Below, one piece after another: positions 57,135-64,000 of a stretch of DNA of 64,000 bases (position 1 is its first letter; each line of letters begins with the position of its first letter). Source of the stretch: Coptis chinensis (Eukaryota > Streptophyta > Magnoliopsida > Ranunculales > Ranunculaceae); contig CM027377.1 in NCBI GenBank assembly GCA_015680905.1, forward strand, positions 12,858,501-12,922,500. The letters run 5' to 3'. The position numbers and the translations under genes were made by a program. The notes under the pieces are model-generated. The model saw only the letters and a program-made list of their open reading frames with translations. It was not told where the DNA came from and ran no database searches.

Positions 57135-58894
57135 TCAATATGCCCTTGGTACATAACCAACTTGCTTGAGATGATGTCCCAATCTATCCATCATCTTATA
57201 TATCCTAGAAGATTGAGGATGTGATCTATCTGCCACTGTAAACTCATGAACTCCATCATCTAACTCAATTGAACTTGCCCCAGGCAGCTTTTGTGTGCTT
57301 GCACTCTTCATTTGTAACCTCACCTTAGTGAAGTTGCTCCAATGGCCTGCAGTAGCATATATATTAGACAAGATAGAATAGTTGTTGGCATTTGAGGGAT
57401 CTAATTTGATCAGCTGATCAATGACCTTCTCTGTAAGTTCCACATTATTTCGCTTTCTGCAAGCACCCAAGAGGGTTCCCAATATGATGGCATTTGGCTC
57501 CATGGGCAAGTCTTGGACAAGCTTAAATGCTTCGGTTAAATGCCCCCCACGCCCAAGAAGATCAATCATGCAACCATAGTGCTTGACTTGGGGCACAATC
57601 CCGTAGTCTTTCCCCATGATAGAGAAGTAATGACGGCCATCATCGACAAGACCACCATGCGTACAAGCACACAATACACCAATGAAGGTGACTCCATTAG
57701 GTGTGAACCCTTCACATCTCATCCTAGAGAAGAGTTCAAGCGCTCGTTCCCCATGGCCATGCATAGCAAGTCCTTGAAGTATGGAGTTCCAAGAAACTAC
57801 ATCCCTCTCCACCATCCCGTCAAAAACCTTCATTGCCTTGTCCAAACTCCCACACTTTGCGTACATATCAACCAATGCGTTGCACACTTGAGTACTATGT
57901 CTAAACCTACTCCTCCCAACGGACGTATGAATCCTCCTACCCAAACCAAGCAAGCCCGATTCTGACGAAGCAGCTAATATACTAATAAAAGCACCACTAT
58001 CCAGTTTCAAGCCAGACCTCTCCATCTGATCATACAAAGTAAATGCCTCCTTCGCAAACCCTTTCTCTGCATACCCAGATATCATTATAGTCCAAGGAAC
58101 CAAATTTTTAACCGGCATCTTATCAAACATCATCCTCGCCATATCCATATCACCCGATTTACTATACCCCAAAACCATAGTTGACCAAGAAATCACATTC
58201 CTTTCATGCATCTTCCCAAACAATTCAAAAGCTGCACTCATTTCACCTGCCTTAGCATACCCATCCAAAACCGTATTCCAACTCCAGGTATTTCTCTCAG
58301 GCATTTCATCAAAAAGTCTCCTAGCTTCACCCAACTCCCCACTTTTCACCAACCCAGAAATCATAGAATTCCAACTCACAACATCTCTTTCACTCATTGT
58401 ATAAAACAACTTCCTAGCTACATCAACACCACCCAACCCACACTTACAATAACTATCAATCAAAGCATTGGGCACAAATATATCATTCAAAAAACCAAAT
58501 TTCTCAACATGGGTATGAATCATTTGAACTTGTTTAAATAAAGAACAAGCCTTAACAAGAAAAGGGTACGCAAAATTATCAGCAAAAACACTATTCCTCT
58601 GCATGTCAAAGAAAATAGAAAACGCTTTACTATATAATAAGTTTTGAGTATAAGCTGTAATAAGAGTATTGTAAAGAATACATTATATGCTAAACTTATT
58701 TGACGACAGTTAGAGAATGCTGTAATGAGTTTTGGTGCAATGTAAAGGTCTTGGTGTAAATTTGATTTGAAGATTTGAGCTTGGATTTGTTTTAAGTGAT
58801 TGAGGTTTGTACATTTATGAAGGTCTGAGATTTTTTGTTCTAATAGTCTTCTTCTTAATACCCATGTTGGTGTTCTTATTGCAACTGTAGACAT
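57135..58894 (-). pseudogene. PLS-type PPR gene, copy 2, broken by a 28-nt deletion
   Basis: Minus strand. It keeps the segment where copy 1 has its 4-nt loss (AGEMSAAFELFGKM), and the 3' 489 codons from MQRNSVFADNFAYP to HLKQVGYVPRAY are open. Near 58677, 28 nt present in copy 1 are missing after RQISLAYNVF, so the true start (58894) runs out of frame and stops about 58520. The deletion is flanked by short AGA microhomology. A protein started at the ATG at 58604 would lack the targeting peptide and the first PPR motifs. Closely similar to copy 1 and to At3g29230. Confidence 0.85.
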
Positions 58895-59322
58895 TTTTTT
58901 GTTTTTTTAGAGAAATGGAAGAATGAGGCGTGTACTCATTTTTTGTAAGAGTTTGTGATGGGTTTTGGAGGTAAGAGAGAGAAACGAAATTCCGGAATTT
59001 GTGATATTTTGGTAAAAAATCGAAAGTTGTAAGGAATATCGAGATATTTGTTGAAACAGATATATCAGGAATATCTCAAATGATGCATCTGGTGTGAAAA
59101 AAGAAGAGAGATAGTTTAGTTTTATGTGAGTGAATGAAATCAATATGTTGTGAACCTTCGTGTAAACTTAACGACATGGAGCGAGTAGATATAAAATTAT
59201 ATTGAATTGTATTGTTAGTGTATATGTGGAATCAAAGACAATTAATACTGAGTAGTTGAGAATGCTTTTTTTTCATAAAAAAATGAATTCTACGTTTTTT
59301 TTTGCCGATTTCAATAGCTCGT

Positions 59323-59567
59323 AACCCAAAATAGATAAAAACCCAAAATAGATAAAAATCTCTTTCTATACTTTTTTTTCAATTCTACAAAACACTCCTA
59401 ACTCTTAAAAAAAAAATCATCTCTTCAAACCCTCTCATACATAAAAATGGGTTCCACTTTTGCGCGATTTCAATTTGCTTCTTAACCCAAAATAGATAAA
59501 AATCTCTTTCTATAACAAAACACTCCTAACTCTTAAAAAAAAAATCATCTCTTCAAACCCTCTCTTA
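59323..59567. repeat. Short direct duplication
   Basis: AACCCAAAATAGATAAAAAT, CTCTTTCTATA, CAAAACACTCCTAACTC and ATCATCTCTTCAAACCCTCT occur twice, at 59339-59436 and 59479-59567. Noncoding. Confidence 0.8.
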
Positions 59568-59728
59568 TTCTTCTCTTCTTCCAAAATTAAACACAGTCAA
59601 AACGTATGATATGGCTTCCTTCTATTGGTGTGGTGAAGTTGTTATGTCACTGGAGTTCCCGGTTCAAAGTTTGTGCTGTTAACAAGTTAGTTGGTTGTAT
59701 TGGTTCTTATCTATTTTGATATGGTCGT

Positions 59729-59821
59729 GATTTGAAGGCAGCTTTGGTGGTTGATCCTGTAATGGTATCTACAAGTGGAGATATATTGGCTGATCCATCT
59801 ATTTTAATTGCGTCGCTTTAG
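59729..59821 (+). pseudogene. TH1 (thiamine synthesis HMP kinase) fragment
   Basis: A 30-codon frame reads ALVVDPVMVSTSGDILADPS, the conserved substrate/ATP loop of ThiD-type hydroxymethylpyrimidine phosphate kinase, the N-terminal part of plant TH1. The frame ends at a TAG and nothing else of the enzyme is present. It is a single-exon-size remnant next to a UGT fragment in the opposite direction. Confidence 0.7.
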
Positions 59822-59865
59822 TTTGGCTCCTAAGTGTACCGGCTCATTAAGACGACAAAGGCTGC

Positions 59866-60260
59866 CTAAGCAAACATAAACAACAGAATTTGGCTCCTTG
59901 AATCAAGCCATTTTGAAAGTTCACGGTCATCAATTGACATCCTGTTACCTCTCTCAGCGTTATCTATGTCTTCCTTATTGTATAAAGACACTGGACCTAT
60001 GCACCAAGCTTTATTGCCTTTAATCTTTTCATAGGCCTCAACATATTTGGGCTCCAACCTGTTGAAACTATTTACAACAACACCATATGCTGTTTCTTCA
60101 GCCTCTCTGATTTGGTTGCGGATATCTTGCAAGTCCGACGAGGGATCACTCAACCCTGCTGGTAGACAAGCTTTAGTTAACTCAACTCGATCAGGCAAGC
60201 CTGGCACAACAAAAGGCTCAGACTCGGCTTTGGTGGTTCTCCCAATTAAATTTTTTAGAC
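59866..60260 (-). pseudogene. UGT73C-like glycosyltransferase fragment
   Basis: Minus strand: EPFVVPGLPDRVELTKACLP, QIREAEETAYGVVVNSFNRL, EPKYVEAYEKIKGNKAWCIG and PVSLYNKEDIDNAERGN, then LSKWLDSRS. This is the middle of a family-1 UDP-glycosyltransferase of the UGT73 type, ending before the C-terminal PSPG box that binds UDP-sugar. No start codon and no catalytic N-terminus are present. A broken fragment. Confidence 0.85.
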
Positions 60261-60367
60261 CTGTACACCTCCACTAAATGGTTTGTAGATCTTATGTGAT
60301 CAATGTAGTTGGATTTTTACCTAGCACATGTTCGTATGTTCTTTATTTCATCCATTTTGCGCAACAG

Positions 60368-60604
60368 GTGGGAAACTAGGCTTCTACTACAAGGAGCATG
60401 AAATTCTTCCTCCTCTTCCAGGTTAGTTTCTTTCCTTGAAATTGAGTTCCTATATACTTGAGTGAGTGAGTACGAGCACTGTTAAATCTTGCAGAATATG
60501 CATCAAAAGCTGGGAAAGATGAATTTGAGGTTAGAAGCAAAAAATTACTGAGAACATGTACCGTCATATGCAATGGCAATGAAGAGTTGACAATTGATGC
60601 CGAG
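60368..60604 (+). pseudogene. Two exons of an unidentified gene
   Basis: Exon 60368-60421 and exon 60495-60604 have proper acceptors (GCAACAG, TTGCAG) and donors (GTTAGT, GTTTGT) and join in phase: GKLGFYYKEHEILPPLPEYA, then SKAGKDEFEVRSKKLLRTCT and VICNGNEELTIDAE. The peptide looks real, but I do not recognise the protein. The second exon and its downstream sequence are duplicated at 61194-61420. Confidence 0.45.
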
Positions 60605-61572
60605 GTTTGTCTAGAATTCTAGATACAAAAGATAGCCTAGGCACATCATATAGAGAAACACACTGGAGAAGTAGAGTTTCAGAAAGGCGGCAACTGCTTC
60701 CAGTTTAGATGCAATTTTGTGAAAGAAGAAGAAGGGTTTGCTCTACATATAGCTTAGTCTTATATAATTTTAAGGTTCAAATATAGCAAGTATGCTGATT
60801 TTGAAAAATAGCTATACTGGAATATGTGCCAAAACGCTACTCTGAGTTTTGCACTATCTGTAAGATTGTAACTATGACTTGAGAAGTGCAATGCACAAAC
60901 ACACCAAAAACTTGTGGTGAATTTACAGAAAACCGCTATGTAGGGATGATGTTGAAGGCAGTAGATTAGTGATATTTAGAGAGCCTTCTTTATACCGGAC
61001 ACTGTAAGGTGGAAATGAAATTCAATTCTTAGTGGGTCTCCCGGCGGTATCGTATAACAGGGTCAGTTGGAATCAATGTCGTGAATGAATTAGTCAGTAA
61101 GTCACCTCTTAGTCATGTTGAATGACTGGAAACATGTCACAGGCGCCATGAAGAATTGGTTGTAGGTGGTTCTTAAGTGACAACCAATTCTGTAAGCTGG
61201 GAAAGATGGATTTGAGGTTAGAAGCAAAAAATTACTGAGAACATGTACCGTCATATGCAATGGCAATGAAGAGTTGACAATTGATGCCGAGGTTTGTCTA
61301 GAATTCTAGATACAAAAGATAGCCTAGGCACATCATATAGAGAAACACACTGGAGAAGTAGAGTTTCAGAAAGGCGGCAACTGCTTCCAGTTTAGATGCA
61401 ATTTTGTGAAAGAAGAAGCAGGGGTGGAAATCTTATCGTGATAACAGGGTCAGTCGGAATCAATGCCGTGAATGAATTAGTCAGTAAGTCACCTCTTAGT
61501 CATGTTGAATGACTGGAAACATGTCACAGGCGCCATGAAGAATTGGTTGTAGGCGGTTCTTAAGTGACAACA
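60507..61572. repeat. Direct duplication with a deleted middle
   Basis: Blocks 60507-60729 and 61055-61181 recur as 61194-61420 and 61441-61571. The second copy lacks the ~325 bp between the blocks. Identity is high (only a few differences), so the event is recent relative to other repeats here. Confidence 0.85.
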
Positions 61573-61658
61573 GTTTCCATAGCTCACTTTTGTCGATTTT
61601 GATATCAATGGTTTTGCACCAAGACGTTAAACGTTGGGCTGCCTAGGTTGTTACTATC

Positions 61659-61684
61659 GTGTAAGTGGTCGTTACCACTTACAC
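61659..61684. repeat. Perfect 11-bp inverted repeat
   Basis: GTGTAAGTGGT and ACCACTTACAC around a 4-nt CGTT loop. No T run follows, so a terminator-like role is not suggested. Confidence 0.7.
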
Positions 61685-62043
61685 GCGCACACATTTAGGA
61701 TCTATATTGCTAAGAATCAGTTGGGTCTGTGTCGCGATTGAATCATACTCTGTAGCTTGATATCCTTGAAAGGAAGATTGACTGATTGAGGAAGTGTTTT
61801 AGAAAGAGGGAGAAAGAGAATCTTTAAGTCTATGGGAAAGTGGCTGAAACATGTGATCTGATCATAATGTTTCGGCCAAATTGTGCTAATTGTTTTATTT
61901 ACTAATCTGATTAAAAAGACAATCCTTGCAGCTGACTACATGCATTGCCTGCTAGCACTTGTCATACTTTCTTTTTCTTGTCATATGATTGAAATTTACT
62001 GATTTCTTCTGATCAGATTAGTAGACTTTTTCTCTGCGTGTAG

Positions 62044-62987
62044 GACACTGCTTTCCCACCAACAGAAAGAGATCAACTTGGTCTTCGAGGCCTTCTCCCT
62101 CCTCGCATCCTAACATTTGAGCAGCAATATGATCGTTTTAGTGAGTTTTTCAAATTCCAAATACGCTCCTCTCAGATTTTACTGCTACTTACACTTCCGT
62201 ATTCTGAATTGTACCATTTGTCCTCTTTTTTTTTATAGATAGCATCATGTAAACTTTACTTTTGACTATAATTAATTTGGAACATACAATAGCACATGCT
62301 AATTAAATAGTAATGGGAAACCACTTGCCTATTGGATTCACCTGACACGCTAACAGCTATTATGCCCCCCAAAAAAAAATGTTGAAATGTTCTATACAAG
62401 ATTTGCAAGTTAATATGTGTTTTTATTATTTTTGTAAAGACAGTTTTTTTTACCACTGCAAATCTTTCATTATCATATGTTTTTGCTTAAGTTGTAACTA
62501 TACAATAGATGTAACTATGCGATAAAACTCTTTAACTGATGCATAACGAAATCTTCTTTACTACATGGTAATTTGAGAGCACTGTTCTTTTTTATGAAAT
62601 CACAGTGGATGCATATCGATCTCTGGAGAAGAATACTTCTCACGAATCTGAGAGAGTGGTATCTTTAGCGAAATGGAGGATGTTGAACAGACTGCACGAC
62701 AGAAATGAGACATTGTATTACAGAGTAGGTTTGGTGGCCGAAGGCTTGAATGTTTAGATTAAGATTGTCCTTTAGTTTTCAGAAACTGAAGTTTCTAATC
62801 CTTAAGTTGGCGCATCCAGGTCCTTATTGATAACATTAAAGAGTTTGCTCCAGTAATATACACTCCAACAGTTGGATTGGTATGTCAAAATTACGGTGGC
62901 TTATTCAGACGGCCGCGAGGGATGTATTTTAGTGCGAAGGACAAAGGAGAGATGATGTCGATGATATACAACTGGCCAGCCAAACAG
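62044..62987 (+). pseudogene. NAD-dependent malic enzyme fragment (mitochondrial type)
   Basis: Three exons with intact borders: 62044-62140 (DTAFPPTERDQLGLRGLLPP, then RILTFEQQYDRF), 62606-62724 (AKWRMLNRLHDRNETLYYR) and 62820-62987 (VLIDNIKEFAPVIYTPTVGL, then CQNYGGLFRRPRGMYFSAKD and EMMSMIYNWPAKQ). This is the N-terminal malic domain of plant NAD-ME, including the YTPTVG substrate region. The upstream targeting exon and the following NAD-binding exons are absent. After the last donor the sequence switches to a different gene. The open frames are intact, so the capture or breakage seems fairly recent. Confidence 0.85.
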
Positions 62988-63251
62988 GTATTACTTGAAT
63001 TTCAAGACTGTTGTTCCTTCACATAATTTACTTCATCAAACAAGGTCTGTTGACTCTGTTCCTGATTTTTATGGTCACTTAGATTCTAGATTTTGCAGTG
63101 TGGGTCAGTTGTGACTCATTTATTGGTACAGTCTGCAGCCAATATCTTCTGATAATGGGATCCTTACATAGAGATCCTTGATTTTCTTTTATTCCTCTTT
63201 CGTAGTTGTGAGGTATCTACCAGATTTTATTTCCTTTTGTCGCTGTTATAG

Positions 63252-63364
63252 GATTTGCTTTTGTCTATATGGATGATCAGCGAGATACCGAGGATGCAAT
63301 TCGAAGACTTGACAGGGCAGAATTTGGAAGGCAGGACCGGCGGTTTCGTGTTGAGTGGACAAAG
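63252..63364 (+). pseudogene. SR splicing factor (RS31/RS40 type) exon
   Basis: One exon after a TTATAG acceptor reads [20 protein letters not shown] and [18 protein letters not shown], ending at AAG|GTATTT. This is the RNP1 half of the first RRM of plant RS-subfamily SR proteins. Other SR exons are not found in the window. Lies 265 bp after the last NAD-ME exon, same strand. Confidence 0.8.
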
Positions 63365-64000
63365 GTATTTATGACAGGACAAATCAAGCCATCTGACGTG
63401 GGTTTGAATTAGGACACAGTGATACGTACATGCAGAGGTTCCAGTCAATGGATTAATGGAACGAGACGCAATGGGAACCTCCAGTACCCGCCTATAATGA
63501 AATATCTTCACTTGCCTAAGTGTGATATAGTCTTTGTAAGCCTTCAAGTTCTGATCAAGACCTACTAATTTAGTGTTCTGCCTTGATTGTAATTTAATTC
63601 CACTTTAATTTCGAGTTGTTGGGATATTGTAGGAGGTGTGGATTAATGAAGTGTTGGGATATATATGTTTGGGTTCTGCCCTATTTTGCAAATACGAAAA
63701 TTTTGTATACCACCTTCATTGATCATTCCACTTCACAGTCATCCAGGAATTGTATTGAGCACCTCTATGGTTCATTATATGTAAAATCAAATGACTGTCT
63801 TGATTTGCTTGGGACTATTAATCCGTCAGAAGGTATGACTCTTTTAAATATTGTTGAAAACAATTGGAACCTAGCAATGGATCGTAGAATGACAAAATGT
63901 CAGCACAAAAGGACCAATAATTATACTTTGTATAATTGAATTCAATTAATCATTATGCAAAACAAAATACTTTTTTGAAATAGATTCAATATCAATGTAT
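63365..64000. other. Non-coding stretch at the right edge
   Basis: A 107-codon plus frame at 63616-63939 has no recognisable domain and no splice context. I consider it chance coding. No transposon terminus seen. Confidence 0.35.

Larger units (their letters stand above)
55099..59232. repeat. Segmental duplication, copy 2
   Basis: Starts GTACATGAGAGCCTAATCTG like copy 1 at 49411 and ends near GTTAGTGT.TATGTGGAAT. Same orientation, so a direct tandem duplication with about 1.5 kb between copies. Confidence 0.9.

Noticed and set aside
59729..63364. Calling the second mosaic a Helitron or Pack-MULE
   Set aside because: No TC start, CTRR hairpin end, or long inverted repeats were found around it within the window.
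63616..63939. 107-codon ORF near the right edge
   Set aside because: No recognisable motif, composition like surrounding noncoding DNA.
1..64000. CRISPR arrays, bacterial operons, plasmid or phage systems
   Set aside because: The window is clearly plant nuclear DNA; the repeats are satellites, minisatellites or transposon parts and have no spacer structure.

Overview
This window is nuclear DNA of a flowering plant, most likely a eudicot. It is AT-rich and contains intron-containing genes with GT/AG junctions, a plant LRR receptor kinase, PLS-type PPR genes, and plant forms of Helitron, CACTA, Mutator, Ty1-copia, hAT and PIF/Harbinger elements. I did not resolve the family or species. Gene content is low. 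Only three loci look like host genes in place: a U1-type zinc-finger gene (8.0-10.7 kb, minus), a single-exon PRUNE-like DHH-family gene (12.0-13.7 kb, plus) and an LRR receptor kinase of the At1g74360 type (14.1-18.1 kb, minus). The zinc-finger gene carries a frameshifted internal exon. The zinc-finger and PRUNE-like genes diverge from a shared upstream region that holds a hAT-like MITE. The PRUNE-like and kinase genes converge tail to tail.

Layout. 0-4 kb: decayed Mutator-like (FAR1-type) transposase, then 34-bp repeat arrays with perfect palindromes on either side of a ~145-bp tandem repeat. 4-8 kb: mostly non-coding, with two unassigned coding-like pieces and a strong G-quadruplex motif. 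8-18 kb: the three host genes. 19.25-23.87 kb: a dead Ty1-copia element on the minus strand, with a full 3' LTR, a truncated 5' LTR and a 5-bp target duplication. 25.2-25.5 kb: a SINE. 25.8-37.1 kb: two Helitrons placed exactly head to tail. Helitron A holds a truncated Helitron Rep/N domain, a captured seipin fragment, a nested hAT-like MITE, paired hairpins and a coiled-coil ORF. Helitron B is mostly a ~55-bp minisatellite. 39.2-49.4 kb: a 10.2-kb CACTA element on the minus strand with TNP2-type and PF03004-type transposase remnants, plus captured exon blocks of three unrelated host genes (KCBP kinesin, KEA antiporter, CLC-a/b channel). 49.4-59.2 kb: a ~4.1-kb segment duplicated in tandem. 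Each copy has a PIF/Harbinger MITE and an At3g29230-like PPR gene, each PPR copy is broken by a different deletion, and a truncated copia 5' end lies between the copies. 59.3-63.4 kb: a second cluster of gene pieces (TH1, UGT73C-like, an unidentified gene, NAD-malic enzyme, SR splicing factor).

The main theme is transposons moving and breaking host gene pieces: one Pack-CACTA with three donor genes, one gene-capturing Helitron and one mosaic with no identified carrier. All homology calls come from recognising protein motifs by eye. No database search was run, and exon borders are read from GT/AG sites and codon phase.
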